Source: DASVCZ01 sp036381335 (lineage in GTDB: Bacteria > Patescibacteriota > Microgenomatia > UBA1400 > PJMF01). Taken from it: a DNA stretch of 11,458 nt. Below, one piece after another: positions 1 through 7,333 of the stretch. Position 1 is the stretch's first letter; every line of letters starts with the position of its first letter. The position numbers and the translations under genes are program-made. The notes beneath the pieces were generated by a model that worked only from the letters and a program-made list of their open reading frames with translations, did not search any database and was not told where the DNA came from. Location of the stretch: assembly GCA_036381335.1 (NCBI GenBank), contig DASVCZ010000073.1, positions 1-11,458 on the forward strand. Reading direction: 5' to 3'.

Positions 1-347
1 TCATTTTTTGGTACTTACTGATTACCGGTTTTGCTTTGGAATCTTTCTTATCGTGGTTTTTTAATGTCTACATTATTACTGATGAGCGAGTGATTGATGT
101 CGACTTTCTGTCGTTAATTTACAAGAATATTAGTTCGGCCAAAATTGATAACATCGAAGATATTACCGCCGAAACCGGAGGCGCTGTCCGGTCTATCTTT
201 AACTTTGGTACCGTTAAAATTCAAACGGCTGGGGCGGCGACTGAGCTCGAATTCGAGGATGTGCCACACCCTGCCAAAGTTACTCGGCTGCTCAATGAAT
301 TACTGCTCGAAGAGGAACGGGAGAAGATTGAAGGGAGAGTCAGATGA
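1..347 (+). CDS. PH-domain (bPH2/DUF304-like) membrane protein, 3' part
   Basis: This gene is cut by the left window edge. The reading frame is open from base 3 (first visible residues IFWYLLITGFAL), so the apparent TTG start at 36 is internal. What remains is the end of a hydrophobic helix followed by a compact beta-rich domain. The run VYIITDERVIDVDF, then NISSAKIDNIEDI, NFGTVKIQTAG and FEDVPHPAKV, matches the usual pattern of bacterial PH-like domains (TxxRv ... i..v..i.di ... fG.v.i.t.g ... i..p). In this family the membrane helices come first and the PH domain lies at the cytoplasmic face; its ligand is generally unknown. The stop TGA overlaps the ATG of the next gene (ATGA), so the two are probably translationally coupled. 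Family assignment rests on motif pattern only; function is not known. Confidence 0.8.
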   Translation, partial: IFWYLLITGFALESFLSWFFNVYIITDERVIDVDFLSLIYKNISSAKIDNIEDITAETGGAVRSIFNFGTVKIQTAGAATELEFEDVPHPAKVTRLLNELLLEEEREKIEGRVR

Positions 348-595
348 TCCTACAGTTAATTCTCGGTACCACTAGCTCTGATCCTACCCTGGGTGTAGTG
401 GCGTTGGAGTGGGTTTTTAAAATCCTGTTTGTAGTGGCGGCTGCGTTATATGTCATGTTTGCTTTTGTCGTTACCCGGCAGATTCATGTCATGAAGAGTA
501 CCTTAATCACTACTTTTTCCCCCATAGTACAACTGATTGGCTATGTTCACTTAGCGGTCTCGATTTTAGTCTTACTCCTTTTCATCATGCTGTAA
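344..595 (+). CDS. Small two-helix membrane protein of unknown function
   Basis: This 83-residue protein has two clear hydrophobic helices, about residues 18-44 (VVALEWVFKILFVVAAALYVMF) and 60-82 (VQLIGYVHLAVSILVLLLFI). A short polar loop with TRQIHVMKST joins them. The start overlaps the previous stop (ATGA) and a GGGAGAG run at 333-339 sits just upstream as a plausible ribosome binding site, so it is co-transcribed with the PH-domain gene. I do not recognise a named family with confidence. Small proteins of this shape are common in CPR genomes. No catalytic motif is visible; a structural or partner-subunit role beside the PH-domain protein is only a guess from position. Confidence 0.75.
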   Translation: MILQLILGTTSSDPTLGVVALEWVFKILFVVAAALYVMFAFVVTRQIHVMKSTLITTFSPIVQLIGYVHLAVSILVLLLFIML

Positions 596-617
596 AAACC
601 TTGTAACGTTAAGTTCA

Positions 618-626
618 TGTTAGAAT
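618..626 (+). promoter_or_regulatory. Extended -10 promoter, leaderless type
   Basis: TGtTAGAAT is an extended -10 element (TGn plus a TANAAT hexamer). The hexamer ends 7 nt before the ATG at 634, so transcription would start at or next to the start codon. No good -35 is seen at 16-18 bp (a TTGTAA lies at 601-606, too close). The smpB promoter has the same layout, which supports this reading. Confidence 0.55.
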
Positions 627-633
627 AGGTTTG

Positions 634-2634
634 ATGGAAAAAGTAGAGGTTACACCAGTGATTGGGTTGCCCCAGCTAGCAGGTTGGTCCCATGTAGTGA
701 CTAATCACGCTCGTACCATTACTTTCTCTCTTGCTATCTCTGGTCAACACGCAAGTAACGTCGGTCGCGATTTGGTTGACGAACTAGAAAACATTCATTC
801 TGACTCCGTGGCCGTTCTGTACGCGGCTATCACTAAACTGCAGCGAGACGTCGCCGAAAAAAACTGTGTTATGCACCTAGCAGCGGCTATGGTCTTGGAC
901 GGCAAAGGTATTTTCTTGGCTACCAAAGGCATGATAGTTCTTCATCGCCAGGGGAAACTGGGTAAAATTCTTCAAGCCAGCGACACCTTACAAGTGATAG
1001 AAGGCACTTGGCACGCCGATGATTTATTTATCTTACTGACCGAGCCGGCGGTGGCGCTCTACAATGAAATCGAGCAAAAAATTTCTCAAGGGTATGAAGA
1101 CGACATTGTCATTACTTCCCTAGTGCCTAGCGTGCACTCGCTGGAGAACTCTTCGCTGTATGCCTTGGCTTTTGTCCGGAAAGTGGAAGTACAAGTGCCG
1201 GCGGCAGAAGAAAGAGTAGTAGATTCGGAAGAGGCAATTTCGGATGTGGAATCAAGTTTTTCCCTGGACGTAAATTTGGAAGTAGGCGAGCCAACTGCGC
1301 CTGAGCTGCCAGCAGAGCCAGCTCCCTCCGCACCTCTGAGTTCCGAATCTTCAACTGCCCGACCTCCACAACCTCCACTACCCACACAGTCTCCATTGCC
1401 TCGACAGCTACCTTTACTAGGATTTTTCAAAAACACTTTGTTGCCAGGCTTTCGCTCTGTCCCCAGTCGCTTGAGTATGCTCCTGCGTGCCTCAAAACCT
1501 TTTTCTAAAGAAGTCTACGTCACTTCAGGTTCCCAACGCATCTTGATGCGGAAACTACTCTTGTTGGGAATTCCTTTGTTGATACTGGTGAGTGGAGCCA
1601 GCTACTACCTCTATCAACGCCAGACGGCGCGGGCCCAAGTCTCACAACAGTTAGCGGCCTTTGTCGCCCAAGCCCAAACTATTAAAGCCGAAGCCGCCAC
1701 CGATCCAGTAGGAGCTCGAGAAAAAATGCAGCAAAAAATAGCAGAGATAACCCAGTTTAAAACGAACGTTCCCCAACAGCATGGCATTCCCGGCCTTGTG
1801 GACGAGTCCATTGCTCAGGTTCAGCAAGCATACGATGATATTTCTGGTTTGGAAGCCATTGATGCCTTGGATCAATTCTTTGATTTGCGACTAGTGAGTT
1901 CAGATTTTATTGCCACCAAAATTGTGAGTGCCGAAGAAAAGCTACTTTTTATCGATGAGGGCAAAAAGCAGCTCATTTCCTTGTCATTACCAAATAAACA
2001 ACACACTACCTTAGATTTAAGTGGGCGCGAATCGGTACGTGATGTGGTGGCAGATGGTTCAGATATTTTGGTACTAGGTGACGGCGTCTATCGGTACTCC
2101 TCCTCGGCCGCGGAGCCCACCCAGATTATTGCCAACGACGAACAAGTCCAGACAGCTTCCCTGCTAGCTTTCTTTAACGACACTTATTACATCGTTAGTC
2201 CTGAAAAACAAAACATTTTTCGCTATCGTCCTAATGAAGAAGATGAGTATGAAATCGCGGTGGGCTGGGTGAAAGCGGGACAAGCAATTGATTTTAATCA
2301 GGCACTGAGCTTTCACATTGATGGTGATATTTGGGTAAGTACTAAAGAGGGACAACTACTTCGTTATAATTCAGGTGAGCAACAAGACTTTACTCCCACC
2401 GGTGTATCTACACCCTTTGAGCATGCCGTGTGGCTAGTGACCGACGAAAACAAAGAAAACATCTATGTCTTAGAACCGGATAATAAACGGCTGGTGGTTT
2501 TGACCAAAGACGGCACTTTCTTAAAGGAAATTCAAAGCTCATCCTTACTCACGGCCACGGGGTTGGCGGTCAACGAAGATGAGACAAAAGCCTACGTCAT
2601 TAGCGGGTCGCTGGTGTATGAGCTGCCGTTATAG
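634..2634 (+). CDS. Bitopic protein: PP2C-like N-domain, Pro-rich linker, TM helix, propeller-like C-domain
   Basis: I chose ATG 634 over TTG 631 because it follows a leaderless-type promoter; this gives 666 residues. Residues 1-185 follow the order of a PPM/PP2C phosphatase fold: a helical stretch (GRDLVDEL...), strands around HLAAAMVLDGKGIFLATKG, then DDLFILLTEPA and DDIVITSLVP. The aspartates that bind metal in active PP2C enzymes are not evident, so it may be a pseudophosphatase. Residues 186-265 are rich in Pro, Ser and Glu and look disordered. One membrane helix lies at about 306-326 after a basic flank (RILMRK). Residues 330-410 are Gln/Ala-rich and helical. Residues 417-666 hold repeated strand pairs (FIDEGKKQLISLSLP, IFRYRP, GDIWVSTKEGQLLRY, IYVLEPDNKRLVVLTKDGTFLKEI), typical of beta-propellers of the NHL/SMP-30 kind. 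A transmembrane sensor is plausible; both domain calls are inference. Confidence 0.7.
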   Translation: MEKVEVTPVIGLPQLAGWSHVVTNHARTITFSLAISGQHASNVGRDLVDELENIHSDSVAVLYAAITKLQRDVAEKNCVMHLAAAMVLDGKGIFLATKGMIVLHRQGKLGKILQASDTLQVIEGTWHADDLFILLTEPAVALYNEIEQKISQGYEDDIVITSLVPSVHSLENSSLYALAFVRKVEVQVPAAEERVVDSEEAISDVESSFSLDVNLEVGEPTAPELPAEPAPSAPLSSESSTARPPQPPLPTQSPLPRQLPLLGFFKNTLLPGFRSVPSRLSMLLRASKPFSKEVYVTSGSQRILMRKLLLLGIPLLILVSGASYYLYQRQTARAQVSQQLAAFVAQAQTIKAEAATDPVGAREKMQQKIAEITQFKTNVPQQHGIPGLVDESIAQVQQAYDDISGLEAIDALDQFFDLRLVSSDFIATKIVSAEEKLLFIDEGKKQLISLSLPNKQHTTLDLSGRESVRDVVADGSDILVLGDGVYRYSSSAAEPTQIIANDEQVQTASLLAFFNDTYYIVSPEKQNIFRYRPNEEDEYEIAVGWVKAGQAIDFNQALSFHIDGDIWVSTKEGQLLRYNSGEQQDFTPTGVSTPFEHAVWLVTDENKENIYVLEPDNKRLVVLTKDGTFLKEIQSSSLLTATGLAVNEDETKAYVISGSLVYELPL

Positions 2635-2636
2635 CC

Positions 2637-2645
2637 TGGTATAAT
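2637..2645 (+). promoter_or_regulatory. Extended -10 promoter of smpB, leaderless type
   Basis: TGgTATAAT is a perfect extended -10. It starts 3 nt after the stop codon of the preceding gene. Six bases (CTCCTC) separate the hexamer from ATG 2652, so the predicted first transcribed base is the A of the start codon. There is no Shine-Dalgarno sequence, which fits a leaderless mRNA. No clear -35 is seen. Confidence 0.7.
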
Positions 2646-2651
2646 CTCCTC

Positions 2652-3104
2652 ATGGTTCTTGTCCTCAATAAACGCGCCACCCACGACTATAGCTTCAGCC
2701 AGACGCTGTATGCTGGCATAGTGCTGACGGGTCCCGAAGTTAAAAGCCTCCGTCTTAAGCACGGCAGTTTACAAGGCAGTTTTGTCAAAATTATTGGCGA
2801 GGAGGCTTTTTTACTGAATGCGCAAATAAATCCTTACGCCTATGCTGATAATCGTGAGTATGATCCCAAACGCACCCGCAAGTTACTGCTCAAGAAAAAA
2901 GAAGTCTTTAAATTAATGGAAAGTAGCAGTCAAAAGGGCAACGCCTTAATTCCGCTGGCCATTGAAGCTCAGGGGAGACAGATTAAACTTAAACTTGGTA
3001 TTGGTGCCGGTAAGAAACAACACGAAAAACGATCGGAATTAAAAAAACGAGCGATGGAGCGAGACGTGCAGCGGGAGATGAAGGAAAAAGTGCGATTGCG
3101 CTAA
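2652..3104 (+). CDS. smpB: SsrA-binding protein SmpB
   Basis: SmpB binds tmRNA (SsrA) and delivers it to ribosomes stalled on broken mRNAs, so that the nascent peptide is tagged for degradation. The 150-residue length is normal. Family hallmarks are visible in order: NKRATHDYSFSQTLYAGIVLTGPEVKSLR near the N terminus, GSLQGSFVKI with EEAFLLNAQINPY in the middle, YDPKRTRKLLLKKKEV at about 70-85, and GLGIGAGKK-type KLGIGAGKKQHEKRSELKKR toward the C terminus. The last 30 residues are basic and would be the tail that becomes helical in the ribosomal A site. It is transcribed from its own promoter, whose -10 lies 6 nt before the ATG. The tmRNA gene (ssrA) is not in this window. Identification is firm. 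Confidence 0.97.
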   Translation: MVLVLNKRATHDYSFSQTLYAGIVLTGPEVKSLRLKHGSLQGSFVKIIGEEAFLLNAQINPYAYADNREYDPKRTRKLLLKKKEVFKLMESSSQKGNALIPLAIEAQGRQIKLKLGIGAGKKQHEKRSELKKRAMERDVQREMKEKVRLR

Positions 3105-3155
3105 ACTACTACTCGACGAAGTACAGGTTTGTTTGCTTTAATGTAGTGAGTCACA

Positions 3156-3178
3156 AGTCATTAGATGTTAGTCATTAG
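3156..3178 (+). repeat. Short direct repeat in the smpB downstream gap
   Basis: The 9-mer AGTCATTAG occurs at 3156-3164 and again at 3170-3178 (14-bp period), just upstream of the ribosome binding site of the next gene. It could be a binding site for a regulator or chance in AT-rich sequence. The 91-bp gap (3105-3195) shows no convincing terminator hairpin. Confidence 0.35.
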
Positions 3179-3184
3179 TAAAAA

Positions 3185-3189
3185 AGGAG
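3185..3189 (+). promoter_or_regulatory. Shine-Dalgarno site
   Basis: AGGAG lies 6 nt before ATG 3196 and fixes that start. It shows that this genome also uses ordinary SD-led translation, in contrast to the leaderless-looking smpB and the 634 gene. Confidence 0.75.
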
Positions 3190-3195
3190 TCGTTT

Positions 3196-3456
3196 ATGCC
3201 CAAACGAGTATTTTGGCCAGCCGCATTAGTAGTCATGGGGTTAGTTTTACTAGCCACCGTCATGGGATATCTGCCCAGCCAATTTTTAGTCTTTTGGCTA
3301 TTAGTGTTAATTATTGTGGGACTAGGTGGTCTCTTAACCTCGGACAAAGAGGAGTGGGACGCTCCTAAAACCAAAAAAACCAGTAAAACTAATAAAAGTA
3401 AAAGTACTCGCAGTACTCGCACCAAAAAAGCTGCCCCCAGCAAAAGAAAAAAGTAA
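3196..3456 (+). CDS. Small membrane protein with two helices and a Lys-rich tail
   Basis: This 86-residue protein has two hydrophobic helices, about 6-24 (FWPAALVVMGLVLLATVMG) and 29-48 (FLVFWLLVLIIVGLGGLL). The pattern of Trp-Pro, short loop and Gly-rich second helix resembles the LiaI/LiaF-like transmembrane segment (DUF5668-like), but this is a resemblance only. After DKEEWDAP it ends in about 30 residues made mostly of Lys, Arg, Ser and Thr, ending SKRKK. The tail contains a tandem 9-bp duplication (AGTACTCGC at 3403-3411 and 3412-3420, coding Ser-Thr-Arg twice), so it seems to grow by slippage. The stop TAA shares its last base with the cmk ATG, so it is translationally coupled to cmk. 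Function is unknown; the basic tail may contact nucleic acid or acidic lipids. Confidence 0.75.
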   Translation: MPKRVFWPAALVVMGLVLLATVMGYLPSQFLVFWLLVLIIVGLGGLLTSDKEEWDAPKTKKTSKTNKSKSTRSTRTKKAAPSKRKK

Positions 3457-4148
3457 TGTCCACATTCCATATCGCTATCGATGGGCCCGTGTCAGCAGGC
3501 AAGGGTACCATTTCTAAATTGACGGCCGAGCGTTTGGGCTTTGTCTACATCGACACTGGAGCCATGTACCGGATGACGGCCCTGATTGCCAAACGCCACC
3601 AGATTGATTTCGCAGCCGAAGAGGAGTTGGTAGCCGCGTTGCGAAAGACGCACATGGATATGCACACTCCTAATGAAGACGAAAAAGACGGTCGTTTAGT
3701 CACGGTCACGTTAGATGGCGAAGACGTATCCTGGAAAATCCGAACTGAAGATATCAGCATTGGTTCTTCCAAAGTGGCTTCGCTGCCTCAAGTCCGGGCT
3801 GTGCTGGTAGAGAAACAACAACAGATTGCTGAGGGTAAAAATGTGGTCATGGAAGGTCGAGATATCACGTACCGCGTTTTGCCTAATGCTGAGTTAAAAA
3901 TTTACCTGACCGCTAGCGACGTAGTGCGCGCTAAGCGCCGTCATCTGCAATTACTGGCTAAAGGTGAAGACATTAGTTTTGAAGAAGTCTATAAAGAACT
4001 ACTGGAGCGCGACGAGCGCGACATGAACCGTTTAACTGATCCTCTGAAAATTGTTGATGATGCCTGGCAATTGGACACCACCGACTTAGCCATTGAACAA
4101 GTAGTTGAGTTAATTGTGGGGCGAGTGCGAGCGATGAGGAAAGAATAA
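3456..4148 (+). CDS. cmk: Cytidylate kinase (CMP/dCMP kinase)
   Basis: Cmk phosphorylates CMP and dCMP to the diphosphates using ATP, in pyrimidine nucleotide salvage and supply in the cytoplasm. The 230-residue length is typical. The P-loop is IDGPVSAGKGT at residues 8-18, followed by the family signature YIDTGAMYR (about 31-39). VVMEGRDITYRVLPNAELKIYLTAS (about 129-153) is the conserved EGRDI region. The lid and C-terminal arginines lie in VVRAKRRH and LERDERDMNRLTDPLKIVDDA (about 154-205), with the R-D...D..R pattern of the family. It starts one base inside the preceding stop and is followed one base after its stop by the next ATG. It is therefore the middle gene of a tight three-gene unit. 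Identification is firm. Confidence 0.97.
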   Translation: MSTFHIAIDGPVSAGKGTISKLTAERLGFVYIDTGAMYRMTALIAKRHQIDFAAEEELVAALRKTHMDMHTPNEDEKDGRLVTVTLDGEDVSWKIRTEDISIGSSKVASLPQVRAVLVEKQQQIAEGKNVVMEGRDITYRVLPNAELKIYLTASDVVRAKRRHLQLLAKGEDISFEEVYKELLERDERDMNRLTDPLKIVDDAWQLDTTDLAIEQVVELIVGRVRAMRKE

Positions 4149-4149
4149 A

Positions 4150-4365
4150 ATGCCTAAATTTACTTCTGATGAACTCGCCGAAATTCGAGAAAATGCTGAA
4201 CGCTTAGAAGCCTCTAAGGAAGCTAAAACTAAAAAAAAACCTAAAAAAACTTCCAGCAAATCTTCCAAAAAGCATGAATCTTCGTTACAGGAAAAATTAA
4301 TTGCGCCGTTGTTGCTCTTTCTTTTGTTAGCGATCTCTTACCTGGTGATGATTTTTTACTCTTAG
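4150..4365 (+). CDS. Small tail-anchored membrane protein with Lys-rich head
   Basis: This 71-residue protein begins with an acidic amphipathic helix (MPKFTSDELAEIRENAERLEAS). A block of about 25 residues dominated by Lys and Ser follows (EAKTKKKPKKTSSKSSKKHE). One hydrophobic helix lies at the very C terminus, about 50-70 (LIAPLLLFLLLAISYLVMIFY). A single C-terminal helix suggests tail anchoring with the basic part in the cytoplasm. AGGAA at 4137-4141, inside the end of cmk, gives a ribosome binding site 8 nt before the ATG. It is the last gene of the cmk unit and ends 9 bp from the convergent PBP-A gene. I recognise no family. Its composition echoes the basic tail of the 86-residue protein encoded before cmk. 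Confidence 0.72.
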   Translation: MPKFTSDELAEIRENAERLEASKEAKTKKKPKKTSSKSSKKHESSLQEKLIAPLLLFLLLAISYLVMIFYS

Positions 4366-4374
4366 CTTGTTTTT

Positions 4375-7266
4375 CTAACGCTCGTCACGTCGGCGAAGCT
4401 GGGCTGGTTGGGGATCCGCTACCGGCTGAGCAGACTGGGAGTTCTGTGACACCGTCTTAGGTTTAAAATACTCTGCATTACATGCTTGTTTAGGTTCAGT
4501 TCCGGGTAAGAAGTACTCTTCTTTGACCGCCGGACAGCCATTACACGGCAAAGTACCAGTAGCCGCACAAACCGCCACTTTAATAAAACCATCTGGCCGA
4601 GCAAAGGCGTGTGGGTTATTCTCATCGAGGAGTAAGCCCATGATATTATTCCAAATTGGCGAAGCCCCCGTCACACCCGAGGCGACATAACTCATGGGCG
4701 TGCCGTCATTATTACCCACCCAGACCGCGACTAAGCGCTCGCTAGTGTAGCCAATAGTCCAGTTATCTTTTAAGTTATTAGTGGTTCCCGTTTTGACCGC
4801 CACTTGCTGTCCAGGAATGTTCAAGACTGAGTTGGTGCCAAAAGCCGGAGCGCGGGCAACGTTATCGGAGAGTATTTCGCTCAGCTGGAAAGCCACTCGA
4901 GGATCTAAAGTCCGTTCTTGGCGGCACTCTGTCTTATAAAGTGCGCATTTATTTTGGTACAAGATAGTACCTTGAGAATCTTTAATTTCTAAAATGGGAT
5001 TGAGGTCCACTGTGTAGCCGTAGTTAGCGAAGGTACCGTAGAGCTTAGCCATATCAGTCATCAAGACTTCGCCGCCGCCCAAGGTCAGAGATAAACCAAA
5101 GCGATTACGCTCGCCCCAGGTAGTAATGCCCATTTGTTCACCTTTATCAATGAAATTATTAATGCCTACTTCGTTGAGTAACTTGACTGCCGGAATGTTA
5201 TACGAACTGGCCAGAGCTTGCCTTAAGGTGACTCGGCCATGGAAACGTCCATCGTAGTTTCTAGGCGAGTAAGGCGGGCTGCCGGCGGTAGTAAAAGTAA
5301 TGGGTGTATCTTCGATAATAGAGTTGGGAGTTTTCCCACGTTCCATCGCCATGGCATAGGTGAGAGGCTTGATTGAAGATCCGGGCTGCCGGGGACGGAG
5401 AGTAACGTTGACTTGGCCATCGTGTTGGAAATCAAAGTAGTCTTTACTGCCCACCATGGCCAAGACCTCACCAGTAGTCGGGTTGGTGACTAAGGCAGCC
5501 CCATTATTAATCCGCAACCGCTCCAAGTTATTAATTTCATCGGTGACGATTTTTTGAGTTTCGTTTTGAAGCGCTAAGTCCAGAGTGGTAGTTACTTCTA
5601 GCCCTCCTTGGTTAACTACGTCCTCCCCATAGAGTTCAGCCAAAAGTTGGCGGACATACATGACAAAGTGGGGTGCTTTAATGTCCACCGCATCAGAGCG
5701 GTAAGCCAAAATTTCGCTCTTAGCAGTTTCGGCTTCCAGTTGGGTGAGCATACCCTCTTCCACCATCCGGCGGAGCACCTCTTCTTGACGCATGTAGGCT
5801 AATTCAGGATAGCTGCCAAAGGGACTATAAATACTAGGTGCCTGAGGGAGTCCAGCTAACATAGCTCCTTCGGCGACGGTTAAGTCGCGCACGCTTTTGC
5901 CAAAGTACCGTTGAGCAGCTTCTTCGATGCCATAGGTGGAACCGCCGTAGGCGACTTGATTTAAGTACATTTCTAAAATCTGTTCTTTGGTAAACGTTCG
6001 TTCCACCAAGACAGAAAGCAACAGCTCCCTAACTTTACGGCGAATCGTTTTTTCGTTCGTCAGTAATCGGTTTTTGACCAGCTGCTGGGTAATGGTCGAT
6101 CCACCTTGGATTGACTCACCTTTGGAGTTGGCAATCAGGGCGCGAGTGATTCCCCGGATAGAGAAACCCCAATGGTCATAAAAATCTTGATCTTCAATGG
6201 CAATAGTGGCATCGATCACGTGTTGAGGTATTTCCGCTAGTGGCACCAGGGTTCGATTTTCATCTTCGTAAATGCGGTAGAGCGTTTCTCCTTTACGGTC
6301 TAAAATCCGAGTAGTTAAAATTTGCTTTTTCTCTATTAGATCTTGAGGAGAAGGAAGATTTTCAAAAACAAAGAAGTAGATGCCATATGCAGAGCCAGCA
6401 ATAGTCAGCGTCACGACTAACGACAACGCTAGGTGAAACGCATAACTGCGAGCCACTCGTTGAGTGGTTCGAATAACGGGGAGGGTGACTTTGCGCAGAG
6501 TCCGGTGGCTAGATTTTGACCACTTAGTAAACTTCTTTTGATGAGCTTTGAAATAAGGGATCAGATGCCGGCGAGTCAGGCGTTTAATTTTCTGGTAGTA
6601 AAAAGCCAGAGTATATTTGGAACTAGTTAACAGCGGTTGAGCAAAAATGACTCCAGTTTTTATTCTTTTTTGGATCTGGACGGTGTGAACTTCTTCGCTG
6701 GGTAAGAAAACTGATAAATCAGAAGCCAGGCCGGCCGAGAAAAGAGAACGCACTTCACTTAATTGAGCACTTAAGTGGCTTTTAGCCGTTTTAAGTGAAG
6801 CCTGGTATCTATGTAATCTATGTGAGTAGCGAGCAATTGAGGAACGAATGAGATTAAGGTAAATGATCGAGAGAGGCAGTATTTTTTTTGATTGCTTCTT
6901 CACGCGCTTAGTAATGATTCGTAATTGATAGTGACCGAAAGCACGCAGTCTTTTTATTCTCTTCCGAGAAGTTTTTTGCCATTGGTTAATCGTCCGGGTA
7001 GTCTTCCTCGCCACCTGCTTAGTAGTGGGCTGAGTGAAAACCAACATTTTTTTCAGTTGATTTCTCCATAACAACCACTGCCTGATGGTAGGCTCAACTT
7101 TAATGCGTCGACGGACAACCAATGGAATTCTTGCCTTATTTGTAACCTTTTTTATGGTTTTTTTCCAGTACCGTTTTTGACGCGCTATAACCGTTACGCA
7201 CGTCTTTAAAAAATGAGAATAGAGGGAGTTTTTTTTTCGCCTGGCCACAGGGCGAAATGATATCAT
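4375..7266 (-). CDS. Class A penicillin-binding protein (PBP1A-type) with long basic N-terminal extension (PBP-A)
   Basis: This bifunctional enzyme polymerises lipid II into glycan strands and cross-links the peptides outside the membrane. Positions below count from ATG 7266 (963 residues); TTG 7281 is an alternative start. Residues 1-275 are an Arg/Lys-rich cytoplasmic region not usual in this family. The membrane helix is about 277-301. The glycosyltransferase (GT51) domain has AIEDQDFYDHWGF (catalytic Glu358), GGSTITQQLVKN at about 388-399, RKVREL, and ILEMYLNQVAYGGSTYGIEEAAQRYFGK. The transpeptidase domain has SSIK (Ser630, Lys633), SYN (688-690) and KTGTT (825-829), so both sites look intact. 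The C-terminal tail has paired cysteines (VCAATGTLPCNGCP) and is Gln/Pro-rich. It is a paralogue of the 8755-11190 gene. It follows the hydrolase gene after 206 bp and has its own promoter candidate. Enzyme call firm; role of the extension unknown. Confidence 0.95.
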   Translation of the reverse strand: MISFRPVARRKKNSLYSHFLKTCVTVIARQKRYWKKTIKKVTNKARIPLVVRRRIKVEPTIRQWLLWRNQLKKMLVFTQPTTKQVARKTTRTINQWQKTSRKRIKRLRAFGHYQLRIITKRVKKQSKKILPLSIIYLNLIRSSIARYSHRLHRYQASLKTAKSHLSAQLSEVRSLFSAGLASDLSVFLPSEEVHTVQIQKRIKTGVIFAQPLLTSSKYTLAFYYQKIKRLTRRHLIPYFKAHQKKFTKWSKSSHRTLRKVTLPVIRTTQRVARSYAFHLALSLVVTLTIAGSAYGIYFFVFENLPSPQDLIEKKQILTTRILDRKGETLYRIYEDENRTLVPLAEIPQHVIDATIAIEDQDFYDHWGFSIRGITRALIANSKGESIQGGSTITQQLVKNRLLTNEKTIRRKVRELLLSVLVERTFTKEQILEMYLNQVAYGGSTYGIEEAAQRYFGKSVRDLTVAEGAMLAGLPQAPSIYSPFGSYPELAYMRQEEVLRRMVEEGMLTQLEAETAKSEILAYRSDAVDIKAPHFVMYVRQLLAELYGEDVVNQGGLEVTTTLDLALQNETQKIVTDEINNLERLRINNGAALVTNPTTGEVLAMVGSKDYFDFQHDGQVNVTLRPRQPGSSIKPLTYAMAMERGKTPNSIIEDTPITFTTAGSPPYSPRNYDGRFHGRVTLRQALASSYNIPAVKLLNEVGINNFIDKGEQMGITTWGERNRFGLSLTLGGGEVLMTDMAKLYGTFANYGYTVDLNPILEIKDSQGTILYQNKCALYKTECRQERTLDPRVAFQLSEILSDNVARAPAFGTNSVLNIPGQQVAVKTGTTNNLKDNWTIGYTSERLVAVWVGNNDGTPMSYVASGVTGASPIWNNIMGLLLDENNPHAFARPDGFIKVAVCAATGTLPCNGCPAVKEEYFLPGTEPKQACNAEYFKPKTVSQNSQSAQPVADPQPAQLRRRDER

Positions 7267-7293
7267 ATGATCTAGTGGCAATCAATAAGATTT

Positions 7294-7299
7294 ATTATA
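7294..7299 (-). promoter_or_regulatory. Candidate -10 of PBP-A
   Basis: A perfect TATAAT is read on the - strand, with a weak -35 (TTTCGA at 7317-7322, 17-bp spacer). Transcription would start near 7287, giving a leader of about 20 nt before ATG 7266 with no Shine-Dalgarno sequence. That leaves the choice between ATG 7266 and TTG 7281 open. Confidence 0.5.
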
Positions 7300-7333
7300 A
7301 GCTGTGTGCGATTTTTTCGAAAATTGACTAATT

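Noticed and set aside
1086..1436. A 116-codon ORF on the - strand under the linker of the 667-residue protein
   Set aside because: It is a shadow of the Pro/Ser/Glu-rich linker codons; it shows no domain and is made of low-complexity Ser/Gly sequence.
3168..3470. A 100-codon ORF on the - strand opposite the 86-residue gene
   Set aside because: It runs opposite a gene with a clear Shine-Dalgarno site and coupled stop, and its Leu-rich sequence is the antisense of Lys-rich codons.
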